DNA of 64,000 nucleotides from NCBI GenBank assembly GCA_008508345.1, contig QNGE01000104.1:326719-390718 (forward strand), in the 5' to 3' direction. The position numbers and the translations under genes are program-made. The DNA is from Paragonimus westermani (lineage: Eukaryota > Platyhelminthes > Trematoda > Plagiorchiida > Troglotrematidae). The stretch's first letter is position 1. Every line of letters begins with the position of its first letter. The notes under the pieces are model-generated. The model was not told the origin of the DNA. It made no database searches and was given only the letters and a program-made list of their open reading frames with translations. Below are positions 48,001 through 59,538 of the stretch, piece by piece.

Positions 48001-49205
48001 TTCCAGAACGTTGTCCGTGACCGAATTGAACAGGAAAAAAGGAAATATGGAAATCTTGACGAACACCACTAGGAGTGGCGAACGCCAGAGACCGCTGTCC
48101 ATAACCTCTCGTCCAGCTTATACTGATCATATAAGGATTTTAAGAGACTAACTTATTTCTCTGGAACTCCCAGAGGATGCCATGCGCGACTGATTCGGAA
48201 GCAGCCTACAGGTCTAAAAAGACCAGTAATTAACCTAGTTAGGAGAGATACTAGGCTGATACCTCCGTCGTTTTCACATAGACTTTACTTGTAAACGGGA
48301 ATTACTGGTGACGGGCAACAGTCACGAGGCACTCCTTTGGTTTCTCAAATCGTCCGGAGGAGTTTCGTCTATCCTGACACCAAAATGTCTCCACCACCTC
48401 CGAAGAGAAAACGGAGTAGGAGATATGATCAAGCAACATGGTTGCGTTTCAACAATCTAAGCTCCAGGACCACCTCTGCTTTCAAAGTGAGACCGTCACA
48501 GAGGAAGAACTCCTCATTTAGGTTTCGTCGTCTATACAGTCCGATCGTAGCCGGGTGAACCGACTCTCAAAACGTTCGGTTGGCCTGTCAAACCTGTGCG
48601 AGTGGCCGGTTGGAAGTGAACCACTTTTTCAAGCACAATCTCATTTACATTAAACGCAATTTTCAAACAAATGCTACCCTCGTCCCTTACAGTAGTTTTA
48701 CACAGTGGTGGTCACCGTCTTGACACATGTATCTAATAGGCTTGCGTTTAAATTCGCGTCGGTCGCCGTCATATTCGGAGTCAGGTGAAAGCGAGGGACG
48801 CTTGATTACAGTGTTTATCGATGCGGTAGAAACCAAATTTTGACGCAAGTACACATAACCCCCCGGAACATACGTCGTCACAACAAGTCTTTGTAACTTG
48901 TGCCACCTGTTCCAGTGTCCAGTAGATTTTTCTATCACACTTAAAGCGGATAATTTGTTCGTCTGTACCTCCTGATGAGTAGTTATTACACTCTCTTTGC
49001 TCAAACGCAGTAACGAGTAAGGAACCTCCGAGCAAACGACGGAATAAAACGGGCACACACAATAGCATGATCCGGGTCCAAGTGGTTGCGCTAAAATGCA
49101 TGACAGCCCTTAAGAGAGAGGTGCCACCTGTAAAAGACCGATTTACGTCCACAGCTGAGATGCGTAGCACGGTCTCCATGCAACACAATGCTTCTTCCCC
49201 ACATA
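48001..49205. other. unassigned sequence
   Basis: No feature recognised. The overlapping minus frames 48687-49058 and 48781-49188 (123 and 135 codons) lack motifs and exon signals. Confidence 0.35.
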
Positions 49206-49560
49206 TTCTGATGCTTCGACGTGGCGGTCATTGTTCAATGCATCACTCCGGAGGATTATATCGACTAGGACTTCGGTCCTACCAAGTACATGGGCATCAA
49301 CAGGTCCAAGAGGAGAAGTCGGACAGAATGCAGTTACATTCGTACGTTGCAGAACTGACTGTGTGGAGGTACTTAGATAGAGAGGCGCAATCATGAGTAT
49401 ACAGAATGACTAATTTCGTGGTTGCAGCACTGTCTTCTTCCGAATGACGAAAAAGACGGTCAGAAAGGGTACCTTCAAACGAAGAGCACTCCGATCACCT
49501 AACGGTTGATCATGAAGGATGGTCAGAAGAATGTGGGTACCGTTCAAAACCCTGCTGTGG
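49206..49560 (+). repeat. tRNA-like SINE / dispersed repeat (pair with 63648-63980)
   Basis: Aligns in the same orientation with 63648-63980. Shared blocks: TTCGACGTGGCGGTC (box-A-like) against TTAGCGAGGTGGTCG; CGACTAGGACTTCGGTCCT (box-B-like) against TGACTAGAACTCCGGTCCT; TGGTTGCAGCACTG against AGTTGCGGCACTG; and AAGAGCACTCCGATC (identical) followed by CAACGGTTGA. Box order and ~60-bp spacing fit a pol III-driven SINE. Confidence 0.65.
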
Positions 49561-52393
49561 CTTTGCATACATTTACTGCACGTAGAAATGGTCAGAATTA
49601 GGCACCAATGTCTCACTCACTGTGCCATCGAGCTACACGAGCCCCTCACGGCCAAATGAGTTAGACTCCAAAGAATGTTCATCTCTTGCTGTCCCACAGG
49701 TCAGATTTTCAAGTCAAAAACTTCGTGTGAGATCACTAAAGCCAACCCTGTTCCGTGACATAATCGAACGGGAAGTAAGGGAGTTGTTTTTCCGACGGTG
49801 ACATTCAACCATTAACACTTCTGCGTTCTATTGTCCCACAGTTTCTGTGCCTTCCTTGTAACTTATGGTGAAAGGTGGTTTCTAAATTTGACAACCGGTA
49901 AACTTCAGTGTTTTTGATGTCCACATTCCTCAAAAAGTCGATCCGAAAGTTGCTATGGCAAACAATATCTCAAATGCGACAGCGTAGCAATTTGGTGTGA
50001 TGAAAATGACTAAGCATACACCGACGTCCAAGAGGGTTAAAAGAAATGGGAAAAGAAGCATGGCTAGTCGGTATGGGAAAGCTCTTGTCGTGGTATCGTC
50101 GCTAACTAGGCATGCAATTTGTCTTGAACGTTAACCAGTATGGCTGCTGACGGTTAGAAGAAACCGCAAGTCAGCCAGGCAATGACGTAGACACGGGTTA
50201 TAAAAGTCTTGATCGTCCAAGTGAGCATGGCTGGTAAGTGTCTACCTGGTTCAGGGGTTCGCGATCATTCACGCGGTTGGTTGGAAAGATTCCCAGAAAT
50301 GGCGGTATGGCAGTCAACGGCGATCCTGCGCCCCACAAAGCTATTTCTCATGAGCCTCCATCGTTTTTTGGTTCTCCTCTCTGAATTCTTTTCACTTTTC
50401 CCTGCGTTCGTCTTCATTTATTAATCTGTTACTCTGTGGACTATCATCAGGACCGATGGCAGTCCGAGCCACAGTGCCCACGGATCTCCCTCAATGCTGA
50501 AAATGATTATCCAAGAGAGAAAAACGTGGTGTCTTACAGATGAGAGAGCGGTAGGCAAAATTTGGAAGAATATTAGCAGCTGAGAGAAAGTAAGTTATGG
50601 AACTTATAAAGAAATCCAATATGGGTCGAATCACTCACACAGCGAGGTTTGGAATGATTGGACCAAAATGCATTGCGGTAAGAAAAATTCCCCAGAAGAA
50701 TCATGGAATATAATGCGAAATTGAGATAAAACTTTAGCAAAAGGGAGTATAGAAGTCTGAGAAAAGAGATGCGCGCACGAACAGACTGTCAAAATTTATT
50801 ACATTCGGAGTGTCCCTTATGAACCGGGACTATTCTGACATACTGATAATAAACGGAAGGATAAGAAACGATTGAGATCGCACAGGATTCCATAAAAGCA
50901 ATTCTGATTGATGCAACATGTGGTAGTTAGGATCAAGCGACATAATTCGAGCAAATGTAAGGATGCATAGATTCACACAGTTTAATAATGTACTGACGAT
51001 GCCAATTAGTCGTCAGCCATGTCGAGCATCCTTTGCTAAGGCTGCAACTGATGTAACCTGCAAGGTGGACATATGATGGCTTGATATAGCGAAATGAATC
51101 AGTTTTCTCCCTTATGGGTTAGCATAAGGCCAAAATTGTTGCGCAAGATATTTGCTCGATCAATATTTTGTTCGTCATCTTCAGTTTCATGGACGAAGTG
51201 ATAATCGAACGGGTATAGGAATGGTTGCTTACAGGCAGAATAGTTGTGTCTATCTAGCAATCACTGCTGGGTGTGTAACATGTCCAAATGTTTGGAATTT
51301 CAATCAATATACGAAGAGTCCATATAGGCAGTTAAGTAAGGTTATATGAGTGTAGTACAAGTGTTGAAAACAAGAACCGTACAATGAAGAGATGAGGTAT
51401 TAAGACAAAACACATTAGTAATTGGTCTACGTACAATGGATTACCCAGGTAGTGCTAAGTTCATTATCACCTGGACACAATGGTGGTTTTTAAGATGCAC
51501 AGTTAGCATCTGGGAAACAACGCGTTTGTTCATTCAGGCGCTCTGGATGAAACGTTAAGAGAGATTTTGTTTAATGGGGTACAGCAGTGAACGTTTCTGT
51601 TACCTATGAGGTGAGCGGAAGTAAGGGAATGGGGAAGTGAAGGCTCCTACAGAACCTGTCTTGCAGGTGCCCTGTTGCTCTCATTCACAGCTCGGTTGTT
51701 TATCTGCAAAGTGGGAGCACTTTGGTATTGCTTACTTAGACAGGTGGCTTTACCAATTAGGTCCCACCTAACTCCTATTTTACTTTCTGGTTAGAGTTTG
51801 ATTTTCTTGCTATGATTACATGACATCCAACCAAGCAAATGCACAAATGACGCACTGCTACCAATAATGACGAGGAGGATGATGCGAAGATATCGCAACG
51901 TCTAGTGTGAAGTTACTAGTAGAGTGATTAATCCATACTCGCTTCACATATACGCACATGATAGTTCAAACCTCTGTCCACATGGAGATAGGTACTTCTG
52001 ATGGGCCGGGACTAAACCTTGTCTAGTGTCGTAGTTACAGGCAATGAGGCCAAAACGTTTACTTGAATGTGAATGCTGCGGTGTAATGATGCGAATGGTG
52101 TTGGACGTGTGGGTCAATCCAAATATCCGATCACCCAACAGAGACCGAAAGTTTTGAATTCGTAGCAACAATGAGGACACGCACTTTCTCAAACCATGGA
52201 TGGGAGTAGAATAACAACCACAATTTTTACGTAGACGAAAAACATGAGATTACCGACGTCCGATCTACGACATCGCATGTTGCAACGTGAGAATCTGACT
52301 GTACAACCACTAAGAAATTTACAACGGAAGCGAATACAGATTAGGCCACAGCCCGAAAGAAAAAGGCACGCTTAAAGTATGAATGAGGCCTAC
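49561..52393. other. unassigned sequence, downstream side of the macrodomain gene
   Basis: No element recognised except a short similarity near 50551 to the repeat at 10765. The macrodomain gene must continue in this direction (minus strand), but I could not find its next exon here. A short or distant exon remains possible. Confidence 0.35.
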
Positions 52394-52528
52394 CGTAGAC
52401 TCCAGTAGAAATACATGGAAATGCAATCGTCTGCAACTGGTTCTCTGTGCACAGCTCTAAGGCACGTTGATAAGTGGACTGTAGCAAATCGGGCTTTTCC
52501 CCAATAGGTCCGACACAATGAATGATGT
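52394..52528 (-). CDS. MACROD-type macrodomain protein, exon encoding the C-terminal part of the ADP-ribose pocket
   Basis: This 135-bp internal exon encodes IIHCVGPIGEKPDLLQSTYQ ... LQTIAFPCISTGVYG. The segments (V)IHxVGP and CISTGVYG are hallmark macrodomain pocket motifs; the latter is the loop that holds the distal ribose/diphosphate. The acceptor is AG at 52530-52529 after ...GACAATATC. The donor is G|GTAGGC after TACG at 52394, in phase 1. Joined to the exon at 55262-55513 the frame is kept and the codon across the junction becomes Tyr, as in MACROD1/2 (KYVIH). MACROD enzymes hydrolyse mono-ADP-ribose from acidic residues and O-acetyl-ADP-ribose. Further exons on the 3' side are not identified. 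Confidence 0.9.
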
Positions 52529-52954
52529 CTGATATTGTCAAACAGAGACGGTGGGAAAGAAAGAACAAAAGAAGTTTGAAGTCTTACGCTAACAAACCAC
52601 ACAAGTAAACAGCTGTGCCGAGAGAAGTCAGGCTGCACGAACCGTAACAAGAATGATCAATGCAATAGCAAAATTAGGGCTAAGTTCGTATCTAAATCAA
52701 CCTAAGCAATGAATTGAATTTATTACCAAGTGACAATGCTTCAAACTTTAGGCAAGCGTTTGTAGATAAAATTGACCGCGGATAAATGTATAGTGTAATG
52801 GTGAAATAAGTCAGCTTTAGGTTACGAATTCAAAACGGAAGCGGAACCTGAAGTTGAAGTTCTCAGCTTTTTACTACAAGGTATGTGTTTCCATGCGATA
52901 TACTGTCATGACAGGTTGACTACAATTCAATGGCCTAATCCTAAACAGTGGGAT

Positions 52955-53035
52955 CAGTCAAGATGACCGGGAGTCGAACACACAACAGTATGACTGTCTG
53001 GCTAAAAACCGGCGTTGCTAACACTGGATCAAACC
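52955..53035 (-). repeat. possible tRNA-like SINE head
   Basis: On the minus strand GTTAGCAACGCCGG (box-A-like) is followed about 45 bp later by GTGTTCGACTCCCGGTC, a strong box B. No proper cloverleaf can be drawn and no second copy with a shared body was found in the window, so the call is tentative. Confidence 0.4.
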
Positions 53036-53547
53036 TACCGAGAAGGTAGATCGTAACCGTAGCATCCTACAGCATTTTGGTTAAACTGTTTACAAATTTC
53101 CAGCCAACAGGCTATAAGGAGGGGGCAATAGGGCACTGATGGGAAACCACGTACAATTATGTGATCATGAACATAGAGCTACTACCCACGATTGCCAACG
53201 ATCCGAGGAACTTGTATGTTAATAGTTGCCGTGCAGACATATACATATCCATCATGTCGACTCAACTGAGTGAACGCTGATCGCACAAGTTCGTTTATGT
53301 TCAACCTCAGACAACAGTTGTCTACGTAATCATGGGGATTGTTCATATATCACATGACACATGTGGGACTTGTTTACGTGTATGAACTATGTTAGCAGAA
53401 TGCAATAAGTTCATGTAAGTAATGGGAAGGACTGAGCGAAATCTTGCTCAGGCAATCGATCCCCTGCATCATTTAGTGGATTCCATATGAAACATTAGGA
53501 CGGGTGGTTGGCTGAGTCCAAATCTGAAAGTACCGAGCTCCCAGAGT

Positions 53548-53690
53548 GGCATTGCAGCTCGGACGATAGACCGTTTGCTGCGGTTGGGCATGCTGTTTTT
53601 GTCACTGGTTCGAATCCGGCGAAGCTCAGAGTTGTCACAACTTGATCTCTTCGGAGTGAAATTTTGCCGGGGTATAAATCTTGCGTTGTT
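53548..53690 (+). repeat. tRNA-like SINE, family of 55992-56110, in the macrodomain intron
   Basis: Contains GCAGCTCGGACGATAGACCG (degraded box A), the shared GTTGGGCATGCTGTTTTTGTC and CTGGTTCGAATCC (consensus box B), followed by a shared tail including TCAGAGTTGTCACAACTTG. It aligns closely with 55992-56110. Confidence 0.72.
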
Positions 53691-55261
53691 CAGCTGGCGT
53701 CTGTTAAATACACGCTGAAAAATGTCACGAATGACCAGCCAACAGTGAAAGACAGACAAGTATAAAATCATTTGTCTCCACACTGCGGCTCTTTGGCCTG
53801 ACGATTGATACAGGACACACTCGACTATATAGATAAACCGCTCCTATCTTGCTTCACTTGCAGGATGAGCTTTCAACCCATTAGGGTGAATATAAGGGCT
53901 GAAGACTGACAAGCCACTTAAACCCGAGAAATATATTTAAGTTGAAATAGGTCAAGATTAGATTAGTTTGTGGCCGGTATAACATGTTTAACCGGAAAAC
54001 GTTTCGTTGCTGACTTGTGGCGCCAACTTTGTGTTTAATACAGGTAGGCTACGTGACTATCGTACGTATACCATATATATATTTGTTACTAACAGTTACA
54101 TAGCCTCTGTAATCGCAAATTTCACAGGTTTGTTAACAGAATCCAGACACTTTTTATCACTAGAACGAACAAGACGGTTAACAGACGAAGCGCTATGGAG
54201 AAAAGCACTGTGTACTGACATAGCAGTACCCAACTAACGATAGCATGAATCATATCTGGCTTCAAACAGCTGGGGAGTAGACATGCGTACAAGTTCACGT
54301 GAAGAGAGCTCGATTAGAAGACCAGTTTATGAGAGCCCCAAGTAGACCGCGCAACAAATGAAACCGACCGGCTTCAAATCAGCAAAACGTAAGCGTACAT
54401 ATGTGAAGGTGTTATTCATGCGAACAGGACAGCTATGTACAGAGGACAATCACTCAAAAAAATTAGGTCTTATGACACCCGTTTTGCAATCTAACGGTTA
54501 TCCTAAAAGGTTCCGAGAAAGTTGATTTATTGTGAAAATTGTCATTCAAAGCGATAGTCACTACCGAAAAGAACAGTCAGTCAGCAAGGATGCTTTTAAG
54601 AGTGGTTACAATGTGCGTTGGACGGTATAGAGATGAGCCGGTTTGATTAAGTGAACATCCAATGAATCCGAACGCCATGTACCCACCCGGGCACACAAAC
54701 GACCACGCTTCGAAATCGGCCTGCTGGAATCGCTTTACAGTGTACTTAGCTGCAGAGAAAGTGATATAAGAAACAGAACGATAACTGACCTCGAGAGTGA
54801 AGGAACACTTTCCAAAACAAGTGCAGAGGCTTACGTTACCAGTGAACGGTGGTCATCAAAACACGTGGAGACCGGTGCTCAGAGTCGACCACCAGCAGTG
54901 TTATCGAACCCGTTTATGCATTCAGAGGACTAGCACAAACTAAATCACGATTTTTGCTGTTTTCGAGGGCTTCGCAACTAATCGACTCAAGATGGTTCCA
55001 TGGGTTCAGCAATGATTACTCGTGGACCTTCAACCCAATGACTGACTGTGTCGCTTCTAGTTGTCTAATGTATGAAATGACTCATGGCGTATTAAATATG
55101 GTAGTGATGACTTAATACGAAACGGTTGCATCTACCACGCTTTGTCTTCTAATTGTTTTGTTCAGGGAAACCACATAAAAACTTTCTGAGAAACGACGCA
55201 ACTTGAACTGTACAGACAAGCTTCCCCGTTATTGGTTTTGAACCGAAGCATGCTTACTCAC

Positions 55262-55513
55262 ATTTGGCGGGCAGCTGGAAACCACGCGTGATTTTGGCGC
55301 TCCCGGCAGGGCATCCCTTGAGTTCCAGACATGCTCTGGACAAATCAGGACCGGCAGCTCGATGAATCGCACCATCCACACCACCACCTCCAGCAAGACG
55401 AGCATTGGCTGCATTCGCTATGGCATCCAACTGCAACTTGGTTATATCGCCAGACCACAGGCTAACACGTAATCCGAGATCAGAAGCCGGATGCTTGGTT
55501 TGAGCCTCCCGAC
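55262..55513 (-). CDS. MACROD-type macrodomain protein, exon encoding the N-terminal half of the macrodomain
   Basis: This 252-bp exon encodes (phase 1) ...[20 protein letters not shown], then [35 protein letters not shown] and [14 protein letters not shown]. It holds the key macrodomain motifs: GDIT(K), the NAAN adenine/ribose loop, the [10 protein letters not shown] glycine-rich catalytic loop with its Asp, and the AKIT-G-LPAK segment before the splice. The acceptor is TTTAG at 55518-55514 after a T-rich tract, the donor GTGAGT at 55261. The layout matches MACROD1/2 and GDAP2-like macrodomains. As a MACROD it would remove mono-ADP-ribose from proteins. Upstream exons, including the start codon, are not identified. 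Confidence 0.92.
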
Positions 55514-55991
55514 CTAAATTAAAAAAGGAAAAGATGCAATTTCCGCGACGGAGGTGCTGTCAAGGCAACACAAGACAGGGAAGCCTGCCACCACGAAAGA
55601 AGGCTAACAATGAGCTAGAATATAGGAGTGTTCGCGAAACCTTAGTGATCTGTTTATTATATCCCATACATCAAAAACAACCACGGCAGCAACTACTACA
55701 ATGTGGTGTGGCGGATTCAATAATTTAGATTAGTCCCAATTCAGTTGGATTCGAATCAGGTATGTACAAACCTGGCAAGTTGAACTACGAAGCCACGTCG
55801 GGAGCTCAGAAATCTCACATTTAAACTCTGTTATCCATCCAATCCACCAAATGGAATCCACCAAATGATCCACAGGACCCAATGCCCAAGCAGGATTTTT
55901 CATCAGTTCACACTGGAATCTTCTAACGCCACCGTTGGCCATTGGTTTGGCGGATAACAGTCCAAATGTGGAATTTCTGAGCTCCGACGTA
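55514..55991. other. unassigned sequence upstream of the macrodomain exon
   Basis: Presumably intron. The minus frame 55730-55942 has no macrodomain-family similarity. Confidence 0.4.
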
Positions 55992-56110
55992 GCTTTGTAG
56001 CTCAGCCGGTAGAGCGCTTGCCGCGTTTGGGCATGCTGTTTCTGTCACTGATTCGAATCCAAATGAAACCCAGAGGTTTCACAACTGGGCTTCATTTAAA
56101 CTGCATTGTG
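55992..56110 (+). repeat. tRNA-like SINE
   Basis: TGTAGCTCAGCCGGTAGAGC (near-consensus box A and D-arm) is followed by GTTTGGGCATGCTGTTTCTGTC and CTGATTCGAATCC (consensus box B), then a non-tRNA tail with CAGAGGTTTCACAACTGGGC. The anticodon and T stems do not pair well and the acceptor stem is absent, so this is a SINE head and not a tRNA gene. The second copy is at 53548-53690. Confidence 0.78.
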
Positions 56111-57365
56111 CTTTACTCATTCCAGAGGAGTGGACATTCGGCCAATGGACACAGTGGTCACACCAACCATTCAATAACAACGATGGCGGTAAATCAAAGG
56201 CTCACAAGGTAGAAGAGAGAAAAAAACAAAAACCCTTAGGATCGGCTACTGTTTAATCGCCATTTTATGCGATTTATTGCGAACGTCTAACGTACGGAAT
56301 AACTGATACAGTGTGACGAAGCAGAGATTCGGACAGGTTTCTAGGGCTGCTGCGGAGTACAGATCTAGTAAACACTTTACATGAATTACGAGACGGAGCA
56401 TGGAGAAGACTGTTGACAGGTGTTCCATAGGTGTTGGAATCCGTGAACCTAATCTGGACATATTAGTTGCCAGTTACGGAAAACGGACTGTTCCGTGTCG
56501 AAGACAATTTTTAAATAGATTCAACTGACAACATGAGTAGGTGGCAACCGAAGTATTGTGTCAATTTGGGAAACGTGATGATGCCCAGGATTCGGTCGTC
56601 TGAGTGGAAAGACGACGGGAGTCAAAGTAGTATAAGCAAGGGAGGTTGTACAGCATGCATCCTAAACCGGCTACACTTCATATAGCTCCACTGACTGTTG
56701 AAAACACAAACTTAATACACCTATCAGATGTTGTTGACTGGGCAGTCTTTCGGTCAAGCAAACCTACAATGCACTTGAAAGAGACTTTACAACCACTAAC
56801 AAGAAAATCGGATAGTGCTATCTTATCGTATCATCTTACATCGTATAAAAACGGACGAGGGTCAGGGTCCCCTGGGCATGAAAAGTGCCGGTTTTCGCAC
56901 CGCGTCGGTAGTTGCTAATTAACACAAGATAGCAGCGTCATAAACTGCCAAGAATATACTGGTAATCAATGCCACCTTAGTGAGCCGGGCAAAAGTAACC
57001 AACGATCAGTACGCTTCGGCATTGTTCACGTTATTCCCACACCAAAGTTACACGTCTGAAAACGTAGACCAGATGTGGGATCTCTAGCATCCTTCACTTG
57101 AGCTAACACTTAGACAGAAAACCCTCAATAAGCTTCGAACGGATTTGAAAAACCATCAAAAATCTGATTATCCTTTGTAGACGATAGTTCTGTGCCCATC
57201 AAATGAAATAGATTAGGATTCTTCTTGTAACGAGTAAGATGGGTCTTATCATACAGTTGGATTGATGAGGCAGAGCAACGTCTTAGGACCGCTATTTATT
57301 GTAAGCGTATAGAAGTGGATAATAGTCTAAACTACATACCTGGTTGTGCTGGAAGTATTTGTCAG
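56111..57365. other. unassigned sequence
   Basis: No gene recognised. The plus frame 56646-56918 (90 codons) and minus frame 56246-56461 lack motifs. Confidence 0.35.
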
Positions 57366-57370
57366 TACAG

Positions 57371-57402
<32 letters not shown>

Positions 57403-57620
57403 AGACAGCAATACATCAGTGGTTAACACGAATGCTTAACTGCCACACAACCATGAAGAAAAAGCAAACCCCATATAGAAAGAGAGAAGGAAAAAGAAGG
57501 GGACGGGAAGGGACCTAACTACTGAAAATGACTACGTCCCTATTCAAACATTCAGCATCAAGGTGCCTACACCTTGCAAACAACACAACCGAGCTGCAAG
57601 TGAGAGTAAGGCTGTCAGTA
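57366..57620 (-). mobile_element. LINE 3'-untranslated-region-only copy with (ATG)n tail
   Basis: Aligns with 43970-44200. Blocks include GACAGCAATA followed by ATGCTTAACTGCCACACAACC and ATGAAGAA, later CATTCAGCATCAAGGTG against CATTCAACACCAAGGTG, and CTTGCAAACAA. On the minus strand it ends in a perfect triplet run (about nine ATG/ATC units, 57370-57400). A LINE insertion carrying only its 3' end and tail is the simplest reading. Confidence 0.65.
57370..57400 (+). repeat. (ATC)n microsatellite
   Basis: About nine to ten uninterrupted ATC units. On the minus strand it is the 3' tail of the LINE copy 57366-57620. Confidence 0.9.
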
Positions 57621-58889
57621 CAGATAGCACACAGTTTCATAGTCTCATAGTTTTCCAAAAACACTAAGAACCGGAAGTTGACCGAGGAAAGAAGTCATGG
57701 CTAGACTCTAACAAAAAAGTGTTCCAAGTTCTTTAAAAGATAGCGGCAGAGTTCCCGACCCAGTGCCAAAAGTTCTTACGGTATGAAACAGTATGGCGGC
57801 TATTTCACACTAGGAGAGCAAAATAGGAGTTACTCAAGGGGGTTAAATGAAACAGGACCTTTGTTTTAAAAAAACCGCAATGTACACCGCAGCGATCAAC
57901 AACGAATTGAGAGAACTCATAATTGTGTATACAAAATAAAGTGCAGGGATAATTCACAAGTTTGCAATGGATGGTATGCGTGAAAACCAAAAATTCGAAT
58001 AAGCGATCATCGAAGACAAGTTGTGCATCATTATTCCGGAAACATTTTTAACATCAAACCACGGTCACAAATTACTCAGAGGATGATCATGCACCGAAAG
58101 TGAAAACTGCTATTGAAGTTGGCCCGGAAAATATCCAGACAATTAAAGAAGGATTTAAAACTGAAGTGAAACGTTTCATTAAAGAGACCATCGAAATCAC
58201 CAGAGCCGAAAATGCAGCGCACAAAATCAACTTCCATCAGTAGCCAGATGAGCTGAGTCCGCAGAGGATAAGGCAATGTTTACCACGTGTTCGCTTCTTG
58301 AAAATAATAGATTCTAGAGACAACTTAATGATCTGCCGATACCATTTGTTTTTATCGACACATGATCCATTCTACCGACATCAACATCCGAAACGCTATA
58401 CTTAATCCTGTCTCAGTACTACCAACTTAGGACCTGCAGCCGTCGAAGCAACACAGTGAGTGACACCTTGCCCACCTCAAACAGTCTTGAGTTTGTGATT
58501 AGCTCATCTGGTCAACAGTTTCTGTGTCACGAACAAAATGTCGCTAAGCTACATTATCACTGGTGGTTCGTAAGTTGTTCTTAAATTGTGAATTATCAAT
58601 CGGTTTCGGGCATACTGGGAAGGCTTAGAAGCAACAGTATCAACGAGTTGGAGCAGAGGGCAACCCATTTGAAATACAGACAGAAGCACAAAGTAGTGAA
58701 ATCTTCCAAAACAATCCTATGAGTGTTACCAGAGGAGTGTATATTGAATGTGCTTACGCAGACCATGATGAACAGTGATGAGGCTTGTTCGTTTAGGCGG
58801 CGGACAAAAAAGAAGTCAACATCAAAGTAAAAATGAGGAATCATAACCACACTGTGAGCGAGAAAACACCAGGAAGCAAAACCCTCAGA
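57621..58889. other. unassigned sequence
   Basis: No gene recognised. A start-less plus-strand frame at about 58090-58240 reads AIEVGPENIQTIKEGFKTE and on to EITRAENAAHKINF and looks protein-like, but there is no family match and no splice signals I can support. Confidence 0.35.
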
Positions 58890-58904
58890 GTGATATACTA
58901 CTTG
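58890..58904 (-). repeat. remnant of the 3' LTR start
   Basis: The 15 bases GTGATATACTACTTG recur at 62990-63004, the outer end of the 5' LTR. Beyond them no similarity to the 5' LTR remains. The pol stop codon (TAG) lies within this stretch. Confidence 0.55.
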
Positions 58905-59083
58905 GTTTGGTTTCTCAGCATTTGTTGACGAATCCTCTCCGATCGACGCGGTGTTTCCTCCTGGGTTATTGATCTTCTGGTTCGTCGCGCCGGCATCTCG
59001 TGCCACTTTGCCAACTCACTGGCATGCACTCGTTTCGTCTCGCCGTCCTTCTTGATATTATTACCAAATACGGACCTTTCCAT
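58898..59083 (-). pseudogene. pol: pol C-terminal tail (third frame)
   Basis: The frame reads FGNNIKKDGETKRVHASELA and KWHEMPARRTRRSITQEETPRR, ending RNQTK. It continues the integrase C-terminus in a different frame from 58966-59538; the two overlap in sequence and the break lies near 59080. Confidence 0.65.
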
Positions 59084-59538
59084 TTAGGCAAAAGTTTTCT
59101 TGATCCTGGCCCGCTGGTACCCGTGTTCCGATGATCTCGATACTTCACCCGTTCTCCTAGGTTGAACAGTCTAGTCTTGCCGAACCGTTGCCTTGCGGAT
59201 TGCTCCTTCGTGCGTGCCTGCACTGCCTTCAGATTTCGTTTGGCTCTTTCCCTTTCGTCAACCAATTCTTTAGTGGAATCAATACACTCTGACCATATTC
59301 CAATGTCCTGATCCACCCGAAGTCGAGGGGTTCTGCTGTACATCAATTGAAATGGAGATTTCTTCGTGCTCGCCAGCACAGACGCCCTGTAGGCCAACAA
59401 CACCAGTGGCAACGCAGACCCCCAGTCTCTTCCTTTGGCTGATAACCATTCTTTGACCGTTCGGTTACGTTCAGTTAGACCATTCGTTTGTGGGTGATAT
59501 GGCGTCGTTCGCATGCGCTTGATTCCCAGTTGTTGCAT
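58966..59538 (-). pseudogene. pol: pol, integrase C-terminal half
   Basis: This frame holds the end of the integrase core: TTPYHPQTNGLTERNRTVKE with the catalytic Glu (residue 23) of DD35E, then WGSALPLVLLAYRASV and TKKSPFQLMYSRTPRLRVDQ. The C-terminal domain follows (FNLGERVKYRDHR, LPKWKGPYLVI). It is separated by a frameshift near 59550 from the two Asp residues in the upstream frame. The integrase is split but its catalytic residues are all still encoded. Confidence 0.88.

Larger units (their letters stand above)
52529..55261 (-). other. intron of the macrodomain gene (2.7 kb)
   Basis: Bounded on the minus strand by donor GTGAGT at 55261-55256 and acceptor AG at 52530-52529. It contains a possible SINE (52955-53035, minus) and a tRNA-like SINE (53548-53690, plus). 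No other coding sequence recognised inside; the plus frames 54007-54237 and 54849-55115 are anonymous. Confidence 0.8.

Noticed and set aside
51944..52192. next exon of the macrodomain gene
   Set aside because: The minus-strand frame does not contain the expected C-terminal macrodomain motifs.
55992..56064. tRNA gene suggested by near-consensus box A and box B
   Set aside because: The acceptor and T stems do not pair, and a paralogue with a shared non-tRNA tail exists at 53548-53690, so it is a SINE head.
57370..57400. CRISPR-like or coding repeat
   Set aside because: It is a pure trinucleotide run without spacers and sits at the 3' end of a LINE copy.
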